Part shown: one piece after another, positions 1 to 8,707 of the stretch | Numbering within the stretch: position 1 is the stretch's first letter | Layout: each line of letters starts with the position of its first letter | Source: Enterococcus sp. PF1-24 | GTDB lineage: Bacteria; Bacillota; Bacilli; Lactobacillales; Enterococcaceae | Assembly (NCBI RefSeq): GCF_029893325.1 | Contig: NZ_JARXWL010000025.1 | Location: 1-49,173, forward strand | Direction of reading: 5' to 3' | DNA length: 49,173 nucleotides | Program-made: the position numbers and the translations under genes | The notes under the pieces: model-generated | What the model saw: the letters and a program-made list of their open reading frames with translations, nothing else | Told to the model about the DNA's origin: nothing | Database searches by the model: none

Positions 1-63
1 GAAATTAGGTCACCTTTCACCAGTAGATTACCGGAAAAAGATGACTAAAATGAGATGCTCTTT

Positions 64-462
64 TTAAATTGTGTCAAAAAGTAGTTGCATTCCCTTGCCA
101 TCAGAATGTTCTTTTTTATATTTATACTGATAAATTATAATTGAGTTACCTTGTTCAATTAATTCTTTAACCCCACCTAGTTTGAGTGCTTGATTATAAA
201 TATACTCGTATTCATCAGAATATTTATTTTCATCTGCAATGCTTAAAATAGAGATAGCTGTTTTATAATGAGAGTTTATCTCTTCTGATACTTCGGTTTG
301 TTTAGTAATCTTTTTTGAGGGTTTTCCAAGTATCTCCGTGACTTCTTGTTCAGTCATTCCTCTGCCTACATCATCAAAAGATTCACTTGTTAGCTTTCGA
401 CAACCACTTAGAAAAATTATACTTAAAAACAGAAAAACAAACACTTTTAACCTTTTTTTCAT
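64..462 (-). CDS. small predicted lipoprotein
   Basis: The 132-residue product starts with a basic n-region and a hydrophobic stretch ending in the lipobox LSGC (Cys21), so it should be exported and lipid-anchored. The mature part contains RGMTEQEVTEILGKPSKK, which resembles the start of SmpA/BamE-like small lipoprotein domains where a short helix precedes a GxP turn; this is a fold-level resemblance only. It lies 31 bases downstream of helD on the same strand and could be co-transcribed with it. An AAGGGG ribosome site precedes the ATG. No function can be assigned. Confidence 0.75.
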   Translation of the reverse strand: MKKRLKVFVFLFLSIIFLSGCRKLTSESFDDVGRGMTEQEVTEILGKPSKKITKQTEVSEEINSHYKTAISILSIADENKYSDEYEYIYNQALKLGGVKELIEQGNSIIIYQYKYKKEHSDGKGMQLLFDTI

Positions 463-493
463 TTTGACACCCCTTTTTGAACCGTAAAATTTC

Positions 494-2773
494 TTACACT
501 TCCTTCAATAAATAAGCACTTTCAGGTATTTCAGATAAAAGTGGGCTAGCAGATTGAATAGTAACCACAGCTAATTCATGCATTGCCCGGGTAGCCATCG
601 TATATAAAATTAATTGGTCTTGGCTAGTTGTAAAGTTTTGGAAATTAATATCCCAAAGGTAGACATTATCAAATTCCAACCCTTTTGCTAGATAGGCTGG
701 GATAATAATTACTGAACGTTTTAAAAAGTCATCTTCAGAAGCCACTAATTGAATTTTCTGTTGCCACTCATCAGATAATTGTGCATACAAAGCTTGACAA
801 TCAGCTAGAGATTTAGCAATAATGGCTGTTCGCCAGTAAGGGTGTTGCTGATTGATTTGTAATAATTGTTTTTGCAAATAAGATAAAGCTCCTTGTTGGC
901 TGTGAGCTCTGATAACTATTGGTAAATTACCATCACGAGCAGTTGTTTCTGAAAGACTATCTTCTGAAAGTAAATGATTAGCAAATTCAGTAATTTGACT
1001 AGTAGAACGATAACTTGTTGTTAATTCATAAGTTTTTACTTCATCATTAGTAAATAAATGTGGTAATAACTGCACAATACTTTCGTTAGCAAAGACTTTT
1101 TGATTTAAATCACCACAGAAATTAAAACTTGCTCGTGGATAGAGTTTCCGTAATAAAGCCACTTGCGCTGGAGAAAAATCTTGCATTTCATCAATAAAAA
1201 TAAAACGAGCTTTTTGTTTAGGGGTGAAAGGAATCATGGCTTTTTGTAATAAAAAGAACAAGACGGCATCTTCTTGCAAGAGTTCTTTTTGACCAAAAGC
1301 ACGTCGGGTAGCTAATAAGTTTTCTTGCCAATCTTCTGTTGTAATATCGTTATCTTGCAAAATTTTTGCAGGAGTTGATTGTAAGAAATGCAAATATTGC
1401 TTATTGTAATTGATAAAGCGATAGCGTTTGATTCGTAAGGATAAAGGTCGGAATTTTTGAGCAACAATTTGTTGTGCCAATTTGCGACGTAGTCGTTTTT
1501 CATTTTTTTCATTATCTTCAAAATCAGGATCATTAGCCACGACATCATCAATAATTTCTTCGACAGCATCTTTTACCCAAGTTTTACGAGCTTCATCTTT
1601 TTGTAGGCCACCAATTTTTTTCAAAAGCTTTGTTTGCAACAGTTGCATTCTTTGATACATTGGTAATTCAATATTAGTTTCTTGATACCAATAACGAATT
1701 TTACTTTTTTCAATCACAACTTGTTGGTCAACTTTTAAATCTTGGAAAAGGGGACCGAAAAGAGTGATTTTTTTAGTATATTTTTCTAAAAAATCTACCA
1801 ATTGTAAACCACTTTTTAAACGATTACTAAGATTTTTTTCACCACTTAAAAAAGTTTCTTCTTGTTGCGCTTCATTAATAATTTGATATTGCGGCAACAA
1901 GCCATGAACAAATTGTTGAAAAGTTAGCGTTGGAATGCCACTTTCACCTAATGAAGGCAACACAGTTGAAATATAGTCGCTAAATAAATGGTTAGGGGAG
2001 AATAATAATACTTCTTGGCTATCCAACCATTTGCGATTACTATACAAAACATAGGCAACTCTTTGTAAAAGTGCAGATGTTTTCCCACTACCGGCAATTC
2101 CTTGTACTAAAAGGTGTTTATTTTTATCGCGAATGATAGCATTTTGAGCTTTTTGAATGGTGGAAACGATATTTTTCATCTTATTCGAAGACGTTTCCGC
2201 TAAAATATCTAATAATAAATCATCGGTTAAAGTGTCGGAAGTATCCGCCATTGCTTGAATCTTAGCATCACGAATTTTGAATTGACGTTTTAAAGTTAAC
2301 TGAACATCATGCATACCATCTACAGATTCATAACTAGTAGCTCCTAATTCACCTTCATAAAAAAGATTAGAAATAGGGGCCCGCCAGTCAATTACGATGG
2401 GATTTTCATGACGATCTCTAAGAGAAGCAATCCCAATATATAATTTTTCATTTTCTTGATCTTCGCTAAAATCAATTCTTGCGAAATAAGGATTATCTTC
2501 CATAATATTCAAGGTTTTTAAACGTTTTTCTTGGGCTTCTAGTGTTTGGTAGCGTAAAAGTAGTTCTTGTTCATGTTGATAATAATCCATAGCGGACTCA
2601 TAAAAAGCTTCATCTGAACCAAAGCGAATTTGCTGATCAGCAGTTTGCTCACTTTGTTCTTTCATAATTTGCTGAGCAGATTGTTGTTGTTTCTTTAATA
2701 CATAATCTTCCTGCTTAATAATAGTGACTGTTTCTTCAACATGAAGCTGTTCTAATTGCTGTTCTTTATCCAA
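494..2773 (-). CDS. helD: HelD-like RNA polymerase recycling ATPase (UvrD/Rep superfamily)
   Basis: The 759-residue protein has the layout of Gram-positive HelD. A charged, probably coiled-coil N-terminal arm (about residues 1-90) is followed by a split superfamily 1 helicase core. Walker A is GIAGSGKTS at residue 225, Walker B is FIDEMQDFSP, and later motifs include TSYRSTSQ, AYLAKGLEFD and LYTMATRAMH. In Bacillus, HelD binds RNA polymerase, uses ATP to open its clamps and removes nucleic acid from stalled complexes; it is not a processive helicase. The ATG has an AAAGGAG site. An extended -10 (TGcTATAAT read on the minus strand, 2899-2907) lies upstream. The family call is firm, the exact role inferred. 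Confidence 0.9.
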   Translation of the reverse strand: MDKEQQLEQLHVEETVTIIKQEDYVLKKQQQSAQQIMKEQSEQTADQQIRFGSDEAFYESAMDYYQHEQELLLRYQTLEAQEKRLKTLNIMEDNPYFARIDFSEDQENEKLYIGIASLRDRHENPIVIDWRAPISNLFYEGELGATSYESVDGMHDVQLTLKRQFKIRDAKIQAMADTSDTLTDDLLLDILAETSSNKMKNIVSTIQKAQNAIIRDKNKHLLVQGIAGSGKTSALLQRVAYVLYSNRKWLDSQEVLLFSPNHLFSDYISTVLPSLGESGIPTLTFQQFVHGLLPQYQIINEAQQEETFLSGEKNLSNRLKSGLQLVDFLEKYTKKITLFGPLFQDLKVDQQVVIEKSKIRYWYQETNIELPMYQRMQLLQTKLLKKIGGLQKDEARKTWVKDAVEEIIDDVVANDPDFEDNEKNEKRLRRKLAQQIVAQKFRPLSLRIKRYRFINYNKQYLHFLQSTPAKILQDNDITTEDWQENLLATRRAFGQKELLQEDAVLFFLLQKAMIPFTPKQKARFIFIDEMQDFSPAQVALLRKLYPRASFNFCGDLNQKVFANESIVQLLPHLFTNDEVKTYELTTSYRSTSQITEFANHLLSEDSLSETTARDGNLPIVIRAHSQQGALSYLQKQLLQINQQHPYWRTAIIAKSLADCQALYAQLSDEWQQKIQLVASEDDFLKRSVIIIPAYLAKGLEFDNVYLWDINFQNFTTSQDQLILYTMATRAMHELAVVTIQSASPLLSEIPESAYLLKEV

Positions 2774-2849
2774 AAAAATGCTCCTTTTCTTTAAAAAGCC
2801 AAATGTTTCTGCTTTGAAATAAAAATGCTATACGTATACTTTTGAAAAA

Positions 2850-2873
2850 CTAAGAAAAATACCTTTTTCTTAG
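2850..2873 (-). promoter_or_regulatory. leader hairpin of helD, terminator-like
   Basis: A perfect 10-bp inverted repeat (CTAAGAAAAA / TTTTTCTTAG, 4-base loop) lies in the predicted helD leader and is followed on the minus strand by a U run. It resembles a weak intrinsic terminator or attenuator. A 10-bp palindrome, TATACGTATA, lies at 2829-2838 between it and the gene. Confidence 0.4.
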
Positions 2874-2931
2874 GAAATAATAAATATTTAGACATAAAAT
2901 TATAGCATAGCTAGCCAGAAAAAGATAATTA

Positions 2932-2983
2932 AAAAAATAGGGCTATCGTCTATTATTTCCACACAAATAATAGATGATAACCC
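2932..2983 (-). terminator. intrinsic terminator of the ydcF-like gene
   Basis: A 19-bp stem (2940-2958 with 2965-2983, two wobble pairs) is followed on the minus strand by seven T residues. The stop codon of the upstream gene (2953-2955) lies inside the stem, so the terminator begins within the coding sequence. Confidence 0.8.
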
Positions 2984-3555
2984 ATTGCCAAAATTTCTCT
3001 TAAATAACTGTGATATTTTGAAGAATTATCAGTAGTAGCACTGGAACCTTCTAAATGAAAACCGAGACGTTTAGCGATTGATTTTGTGCGGGACATATGA
3101 TAATCATTGGTGACTACAACGGCATTGTTTAAAGGCACTAACTCATTTGAAAATTTCAAATTTTCTAAAGTGCTAGTTGATTTATTTTCACGGATGATTT
3201 GTGCTTCAGGGATGCCATTTTTAATAAGATATTTTGCCATGACATTGGCTTCAGAATCAGCTTCATCAGTACCTTGGCCACCAGAAACAATAATGGTGAT
3301 TTCTGGATGATTAGTGAAATATTGTATAGCTTTATCTAAACGTTCTTGTAGTGATTTGCTAGGAATAGCTGTTTCTTTAGTTTTTCCTTGCACTTGTGCC
3401 CCTAAAACAATCAAGGTATCACTAGTGATTTCTGGATTGGGGGAACTTTTAAATTCCTTTAAAATCATTGCGGTTACAACTAAGCCATAACCAGTTGCCA
3501 CTACAAAAATAATAGCCACAAGATTAATAACTGTTTTTTTGATTCTTTTCTTCAT
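2953..3555 (-). CDS. YdcF/SanA-like DUF218 membrane protein
   Basis: The 200-residue product has one N-terminal membrane segment (about residues 8-32) followed by a DUF218 domain. Visible family motifs are LIVLGAQVQGKT, PSKSLQERLDKAI, IIVSGGQGTDEADSEANVMA and VVVTNDYHMSRT. YdcF and SanA relatives have a Rossmann-like fold and are linked to envelope integrity, but no substrate is firmly established. The domain should face outward after the single membrane segment. The gene has its own terminator and is divergent from the acetyltransferase at 3723, with about 170 bp between them. Confidence 0.82.
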   Translation of the reverse strand: MKKRIKKTVINLVAIIFVVATGYGLVVTAMILKEFKSSPNPEITSDTLIVLGAQVQGKTKETAIPSKSLQERLDKAIQYFTNHPEITIIVSGGQGTDEADSEANVMAKYLIKNGIPEAQIIRENKSTSTLENLKFSNELVPLNNAVVVTNDYHMSRTKSIAKRLGFHLEGSSATTDNSSKYHSYLREILAMGYHLLFVWK

Positions 3556-3722
3556 CAGTTGAAAATTCCTTTTTCTTTTTAGTCTAGCAAGTTTTTCAGA
3601 AATATGCGATAAATTTCCCTTGGATTTAATTAAAATTGAATAAATTATTAAGCCTTATAAAATGGGGAAGTGTGATATATTATAAATAAGTAGTCAAATT
3701 TTTACAGAAATGAGGGAAGAAA

Positions 3723-4184
3723 ATGATTGAAATTAAAGAAATAACCATGAATCAATTGGAAGACGCTCATTGGTTGTTAATTTTAGATGCTGACCCTGCT
3801 AAAGAGGTGGTTGAAAAATATTTATCACGTAGCCGAATTTTTGTAGCAGAAAGACAATCACAAGTAGTTGGGATTTTATTACTTTTACCAACTCGTCCAG
3901 AAATTGTTGAAATTATTAATCTTGCTGTGGCAGAAGAGTTTCGTGGTCAAGGAATTGCTACCAAATTGATTCACCATGTAATTGAGTTAGCCAAACAAGA
4001 AAATTATCAACAAATAGAAGTCGGCACAGGCAGTACAGGCGTAGAACAACTTTATTTGTATCAAAAATGTGGTTTTCGTATGAGTCATATTGAACAGGAC
4101 TTTTTTGTAAGTCATTATTCAGAAGAAATTATCGAAAATGGTCTTGTTTTAAAAGACATGGTTCGCTTAAATCAAACATTGTAA
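3723..4184 (+). CDS. GNAT family N-acetyltransferase
   Basis: The 153-residue protein is a single GNAT domain. The central strand INLAVAEE is followed by the acetyl-CoA pyrophosphate loop RGQGIA at the start of a helix, then the typical late segment YLYQKCGFRM. It should transfer an acetyl group from acetyl-CoA to an amine; the acceptor cannot be read from sequence. The ATG follows GAGGGAAGAAA. It appears monocistronic, with a terminator at 4195. Confidence 0.85.
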   Translation: MIEIKEITMNQLEDAHWLLILDADPAKEVVEKYLSRSRIFVAERQSQVVGILLLLPTRPEIVEIINLAVAEEFRGQGIATKLIHHVIELAKQENYQQIEVGTGSTGVEQLYLYQKCGFRMSHIEQDFFVSHYSEEIIENGLVLKDMVRLNQTL

Positions 4185-4194
4185 GCGAAAGATG

Positions 4195-4232
4195 ACTACT
4201 TATTCACGCGGGGGATAGGTGGTTGTTTTTTT
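4195..4232 (+). terminator. intrinsic terminator after the acetyltransferase
   Basis: A 9-bp stem with wobble pairs (ACTACTTAT / ATAGGTGGT) is followed by a run of seven T residues. It separates the acetyltransferase from the lysozyme gene. Confidence 0.65.
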
Positions 4233-4350
4233 CTGTAACAATTAGATTAAAAAGTTATCAATTATTTAACAAAGCTTCTTTTAATAGTTATTAGTGTTAG
4301 AATAATATAGAAATAAAAAAATTATAAAGAGATTTTGAAAGGGAATAAAG

Positions 4351-5661
4351 ATGAAGAAAAAAAATGTTTGTCGTTTTTTGGTGCTAAGTACACTTGCGAC
4401 AATTGGTATGCCAGCAGTTTTTGCTGAAGCTACTGAAACTACGCAAGAGGTTGTTGAAATTGAATTACAAGATAATCTTCTAGAAGGTTTTGATTTCTAT
4501 TTACCAGAGGAAGAAAAAAATTCGGATTTAAATCCAGAAGAAACAGCAGTTAGAGGCTTTTTAACTCGGACAGATGTTGATGATGTTCGTGCGGGTGAGG
4601 GTAATCGTCCACGGGCGGACTTTATTGATGTTTCTTCTCACAACGGTAATATTTCTGTTGCGGACTATCAAAAAATGATGGCTTATGGCGTTACTGGTGT
4701 AATTGTTAAAGCCACAGAAGGAACTAGCTACCGTAATCCTAATGCAGGTTCACAAGTTAATAATGCTTTACAAGCAGGCTTGAAAGTTTCTGTTTATCAC
4801 TATGCTCATTATACAAGCGGTGAAGCAGCTAATGCTGAAGCTGAATATTTTGCAAACTATGTAGCAGAATTAGGTTTACCTAAGACTGTTAACATGGTTG
4901 ATGATATTGAAGAAGGCGTTATGAAAAATGCCAATTTGAATCCGACAACGGCAGCTTTTACTAGTCGTTTGAATCAATTAGGCTATAATAATGTTTATTA
5001 TTATACTTCATTAAGCTGGTTGAACCAGTCAAGTTATAGTGGTCCATTTTCAGTTGACCAATTTGGTGCGAAAAATATTTGGGTAGCCCAATATCCTTAT
5101 CAACCTGATGCTTCAATGAACTGGAATAATGGCAATGCGGCTTGGCAGTGGAGCTCAAGATATTATGTTGATGGCATCGCTCATTCTTTTGATATTTCAA
5201 TTGATTACACTGGACTATTTAGTAATGGCGTGTCAGCAGAGGCAGAAGGTAGTGTTTACCGAGCTTATAACCCAAATAATGGTGGACATTTGTATACTTT
5301 GAATAAAATTGAACACAATATCGCAATTAACCAAGGTTGGCATGATGAAAAGGTAGCTTTCAAAGCTGCTGATGCAAGTAATGGTGTACCAGTTTATCGT
5401 GTTTACAACCCTAATTCTGGAGAACATTTCCTAACAAAAGATGCTAATGAATATAATCATTTAGGTTCACTTGGTTGGCGTCAAGAAGGCATTTCATTCC
5501 ATTCTGCTAGTGGTAATGGTGGTAAAGAAGTTTACCGTGTCTATAATCCTAACGATAAGAGTGCCGGTTCTCATCACTACACAAATAGTAAAGCCGAAGT
5601 TGATTGGCTAGTTGGCCAAGGCTGGCGTTATGAACAAGTGGCTTTCAGATGTGCCGATTAA
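4351..5661 (+). CDS. secreted GH25 lysozyme with three C-terminal YRxYNPN repeats
   Basis: The 436-residue precursor has a Sec signal peptide (MKKKN start, likely cleavage near VFAEA), an acidic spacer to about residue 85, then a GH25 muramidase domain (about 88-290). Asp93 in FIDVSSHNG and the acidic D-I-E in VDDIEE (residues 184-187) match the catalytic carboxylates of the family, which cuts the MurNAc-GlcNAc bond of peptidoglycan. The C-terminal 130 residues are three repeats of about 43 residues with YRAYNPN, YRVYNPN and YRVYNPN, the DUF5648-type module found on secreted hydrolases and probably a wall or sugar binder. An AAAGGGAA site precedes the ATG. It may act in autolysis or competitor killing; the sequence does not decide. 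Confidence 0.9.
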   Translation: MKKKNVCRFLVLSTLATIGMPAVFAEATETTQEVVEIELQDNLLEGFDFYLPEEEKNSDLNPEETAVRGFLTRTDVDDVRAGEGNRPRADFIDVSSHNGNISVADYQKMMAYGVTGVIVKATEGTSYRNPNAGSQVNNALQAGLKVSVYHYAHYTSGEAANAEAEYFANYVAELGLPKTVNMVDDIEEGVMKNANLNPTTAAFTSRLNQLGYNNVYYYTSLSWLNQSSYSGPFSVDQFGAKNIWVAQYPYQPDASMNWNNGNAAWQWSSRYYVDGIAHSFDISIDYTGLFSNGVSAEAEGSVYRAYNPNNGGHLYTLNKIEHNIAINQGWHDEKVAFKAADASNGVPVYRVYNPNSGEHFLTKDANEYNHLGSLGWRQEGISFHSASGNGGKEVYRVYNPNDKSAGSHHYTNSKAEVDWLVGQGWRYEQVAFRCAD

Positions 5662-5683
5662 TGATTTACTGATAAGAAAATAA

Positions 5684-5733
5684 GAAATCCTGTGGCAGAT
5701 GTCCGATAAAAGGGCGTCTATCACAGGATTCTT
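5684..5733 (+). terminator. intrinsic terminator after the GH25 lysozyme
   Basis: A long imperfect stem (AATCCTGTG paired with CACAGGATT, plus an inner stem) is followed by CTTT. It lies between convergent genes and could serve both. Confidence 0.75.
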
Positions 5734-5745
5734 TATGTAGTTGAG

Positions 5746-6339
5746 TCATTTTTTCTTTTGCTGAGAAATTTGCTCTTGAACCGCTAAAAGCTGTTTTCTT
5801 AAGCTATCTTGTTTTGCCGCTAAAACAGCAAGGTCTTCGGTAATTTCCGCTTTTTGTTCTTTGGGTTTAGGTGAAGTAAAAAAGTTTAAGGCAATTGCAA
5901 TAAAAGTTCCTACAAAAGTTTCGAAAACCCGACTTAAAATATAAAGTAAAGATTCACCTTCAGGAATATTTAAAGTGATTAATAGTAATGTCGAAATTGC
6001 TGAAACAATCCCTGTATTATTATCAATCCCGTTGGAAATCGCAATACATAAAGCGACTAATAAAGGCACTAAAATAACTTCCGCTAAAAATTCATCAGGA
6101 AAATAAGCTTTAACGAAAAAATAAAATAAAGCCAAGCCGCCACCTAAGCTGTTTCCGATAATTCTTGATTTACCGAAGGAAACACTAGTATTTAAATCCT
6201 GCCTTAAAGCGAAAATTGCTGCAACTGCTGCAATCATCGGTTTTTCACCAGTAGTAAAATGAAAAATCAAAATACAGAGCATGACAGCTATGGCACTTTT
6301 TGTTGTTCTTAAGCCGATTCTAAATTTTTTCCACTCCAT
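5746..6339 (-). CDS. short DUF939/aromatic-acid-exporter-like membrane protein
   Basis: The 197-residue product begins with GLRTTKSAIAVMLCIL, matching the opening of FUSC/DUF939-type membrane proteins, and has about five hydrophobic segments up to residue 155. A charged helical tail (about 165-197, rich in Lys, Glu and Gln) looks like a coiled coil. Relatives are annotated as putative aromatic acid exporters, but transport is rarely shown. It lacks the C-terminal soluble domain present in the divergent paralogue at 6464. The pair share a 124-bp promoter region, so they may be co-regulated or form one complex. Confidence 0.75.
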   Translation of the reverse strand: MEWKKFRIGLRTTKSAIAVMLCILIFHFTTGEKPMIAAVAAIFALRQDLNTSVSFGKSRIIGNSLGGGLALFYFFVKAYFPDEFLAEVILVPLLVALCIAISNGIDNNTGIVSAISTLLLITLNIPEGESLLYILSRVFETFVGTFIAIALNFFTSPKPKEQKAEITEDLAVLAAKQDSLRKQLLAVQEQISQQKKK

Positions 6340-6390
6340 CGCTTGACCACTCCGTTTCTGTCTATACTATAGCAAAGAAAAGACAAAAAG

Positions 6391-6420
6391 CTAGTGTTTT
6401 GCTACTAGATTTTGTATAAT
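6391..6420 (+). promoter_or_regulatory. promoter of the long DUF939 gene with an overlapping inverted repeat
   Basis: A TATAAT -10 box lies at 6415-6420. Just upstream, CTAGT (6391-6395) and ACTAG (6404-6408) form an inverted repeat with an 8-base loop, covering where a -35 box would sit. This is a candidate operator in a divergent intergenic region. Confidence 0.45.
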
Positions 6421-6463
6421 CTTTAGAAATTGACTTTTTGAAAAAAATAAAAAGGGGACAGTT

Positions 6464-7423
6464 ATGCATATCGGATTACGAACAATTAAAACAGCAGTTA
6501 GTGCTACTTTAGCTATTTTACTTGCTAATTTTTTACAATTAAGCAATCCAACTTCTGCGGGAATTATTGCCGTTTTGAGTTTAACAAATACAAAGCGTTC
6601 TTCTATAGAAACAGGCGTTAATCGTTTAGTGGCATTAGCACTGGCGACTTTAATTAGTAGTTTGTGTTTTACTATTTTAGGTTATCGCACTATTGCTTTT
6701 GGAATTTATCTACTATTATTTATTACTTTAACAGTTAAATTTAAGCTTTCTGATGGAATTGTCGTTTGTTCAGTTTTGGTTACGCATTATTTGACTCAAC
6801 AAAGTATGGATTATCGTTTAATTTTTAATGAGTTTGCTTTGATGATTATTGGCGTTGGCTTTGCTTTGTTAATGAATTTACATATGCCTAACATTGAAAA
6901 AGATTTGCAAGATAGACAAGCGAAAATTGAATTATCTTTTCGAGAAATCTTTTCAGCCATGGCGGTAGCTATCAATCATTCCGCTCAAAGTCAGACTTTA
7001 TGTCAAGAAATTACAGAATTGAAGAAATTTATTCGTGAAACAGAAGCTTTAGCGACACAATTTCAAGAAAATCATTGGTTTAATCCTAATTTATACTACG
7101 TTAGCTATTTTTCAATGCGGCGAACACAAGCTGAAATTTTGTTAGAAATGAGTAGTCATTTACAGAAAATCGCTGTAGCCCCTGAACAAGTTCAAGGAAT
7201 GCAATCTTTGTTAGAATTGGCAGCTAGCACTTTTGCTGAAGAAAACGATGGACAAGAACTATTAGCAGCAATTTTTCAAGTTTATGAAATGTATCGACAA
7301 ATGTCGCTACCACAAACCCGAGATGAGTTTGAAAATCGGGCAGAGCTATTTCAATTTTTACAATTATTTACTTCTTTAATAGAAATTAAAGCGGAATTTG
7401 CTCAAAAAGAAAATCAAGAATAA
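6464..7423 (+). CDS. DUF939-type aromatic-acid-exporter-like membrane protein with C-terminal domain
   Basis: The 319-residue protein starts with MHIGLRTIKTAVSATLAIL, the same opening as the divergent 197-residue neighbour. It has an N-terminal membrane half (to about residue 140) followed by a soluble helical half that matches the usual two-part architecture of DUF939 proteins. The putative role is export of small aromatic or amphipathic acids; this is family annotation only. An AAAGGGG site lies upstream of the ATG. It ends at a bidirectional terminator shared with the convergent oxidoreductase. Confidence 0.8.
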   Translation: MHIGLRTIKTAVSATLAILLANFLQLSNPTSAGIIAVLSLTNTKRSSIETGVNRLVALALATLISSLCFTILGYRTIAFGIYLLLFITLTVKFKLSDGIVVCSVLVTHYLTQQSMDYRLIFNEFALMIIGVGFALLMNLHMPNIEKDLQDRQAKIELSFREIFSAMAVAINHSAQSQTLCQEITELKKFIRETEALATQFQENHWFNPNLYYVSYFSMRRTQAEILLEMSSHLQKIAVAPEQVQGMQSLLELAASTFAEENDGQELLAAIFQVYEMYRQMSLPQTRDEFENRAELFQFLQLFTSLIEIKAEFAQKENQE

Positions 7424-7497
7424 AAAAAGCGTGAACAATAAGTTTTTAATTTTCCTTTCATCAGTAAAGGAAGCCGACTTAATGTTCACGTTTTTTA
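7424..7497. terminator. bidirectional terminator between convergent genes
   Basis: CGTGAACAaTAAGT (7430-7443) pairs with ACTTAaTGTTCACG (7477-7490), with an inner TTCCTTT/AAAGGAA stem. A runs precede it and T runs follow it, so it can stop transcripts from both sides. Confidence 0.85.
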
Positions 7498-8454
7498 TTA
7501 TTTATTTTGCCAATGTTGTTGCATTTGGTCTAAAAGACTAATCACATCAGTTGTTAAATCCAATGAAGTGTTCGGGCGGTTATTTTCCACCATATCTATA
7601 AAATTGCTGACTTCATAATTTAGAGCTTGGCTGCTAGTGCCAACTTCAATAAATTCTTTGCTGCCATCGTTAAAAATAATTTCCGCTTGATCCGCTCGCG
7701 GATATTCAGGAATTGTGATATAAGCATTTTCGCAAGCGACGATACCGATTTTTGGCATTTTTGCTTGGAAAGTTAAACTGACAGTTGCCATTTCATTTTG
7801 CTGATTTTTTAAAATAGTAATGGATTGCTCATCAACTCCTGTTGAAAAAGGTAACATCGCGCTAGCCACAACAGTGGGTTGTTGGTTCATAAAGAAGCGA
7901 GCAAAGGAAACCGCATAAGTGCCGATATCTAATAAAGCACCACCAGCTAATTCTGGATTGAAGAAACGATTCGTAGGATCAGGTTCTTTGTAGCTACCAA
8001 ACGGCGCTTGAATCATTTTAAGCTGACCTAATTTACCGCTAGTTACAGTGGCTTTTAGTTGTTGGTAAAGCGGCATAGTGAAAATAGTCATAGCTTCTGC
8101 TAAAATTAAATTTTTCTCGCTAGCTAATTGTTTAGCGGCAGTTAATTCTTGCTGGTTCATAGTAATAGCTTTTTCACAAAGAACGTGTTTACCAGCTTCT
8201 AAAGCCAATAAGATATGTTCAATATGTTGACGATTAGGGACAGCGATATATATAATGTCAATTTCAGAATCAGCTAGTAACTCTGCATAACTGCCATAAG
8301 CTTTAGGAATCTGATATTGGTTAGCGATTTTTTCGGCTTTAGCAATTTGGCGAGAGGCGACTGCAGTTATTTCAGCGTGTTCTTGCTGAAATTGAGTAAT
8401 AAATTGCTGAGCAATATCACCTAAACCAATGATGCCCCAATGATAAGTTTTCAA
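7498..8454 (-). CDS. Gfo/Idh/MocA family NAD(P)-dependent oxidoreductase
   Basis: The 318-residue product has an N-terminal Rossmann fold with the nucleotide loop GIIGLGDIAQQF, followed by AVPNRQHIEHILLALEAGKHVLCEKA, which carries the family's EKP-like motif as EKA, and a C-terminal Gfo/Idh substrate domain (GGALLDIGTYAV). It likely oxidises or reduces a sugar or cyclitol; the substrate is unknown. I place the start at TTG 8454 because AGGAG lies eight bases before it; the longer reading from GTG 8463 would overlap the ribosome site. The EKP to EKA change is worth noting because that Lys-Pro segment lies at the cofactor site. Confidence 0.85.
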   Translation of the reverse strand: MKTYHWGIIGLGDIAQQFITQFQQEHAEITAVASRQIAKAEKIANQYQIPKAYGSYAELLADSEIDIIYIAVPNRQHIEHILLALEAGKHVLCEKAITMNQQELTAAKQLASEKNLILAEAMTIFTMPLYQQLKATVTSGKLGQLKMIQAPFGSYKEPDPTNRFFNPELAGGALLDIGTYAVSFARFFMNQQPTVVASAMLPFSTGVDEQSITILKNQQNEMATVSLTFQAKMPKIGIVACENAYITIPEYPRADQAEIIFNDGSKEFIEVGTSSQALNYEVSNFIDMVENNRPNTSLDLTTDVISLLDQMQQHWQNK

Positions 8455-8707
8455 ATAAAACACTCCTATCGTATAATTATCTATTCATTATAACTTATAA
8501 TGCCCTTAATCTAAAAATAATACGATTAAAAATAGTTTCCGCTAGTAATAAATAGTCGGTTTTCTTGCTTAATTGTTATTTGAATGTTATATTTTTAAGA
8601 ATATGTTGCAATTGATAAAGATAGGTTAAAAAAACATAACAACTACAGGAAACTCGTGCTTTTTTCTTCATTTTTGAGTAAAATAATACTAATGGGAGGC
8701 TGAAAGT

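Noticed and set aside
1-63. Possible partial gene or terminator at the left edge
   Set aside because: AAAAAGA/TCTTTTT could form a weak stem, but there is too little sequence and no coding frame that can be supported.
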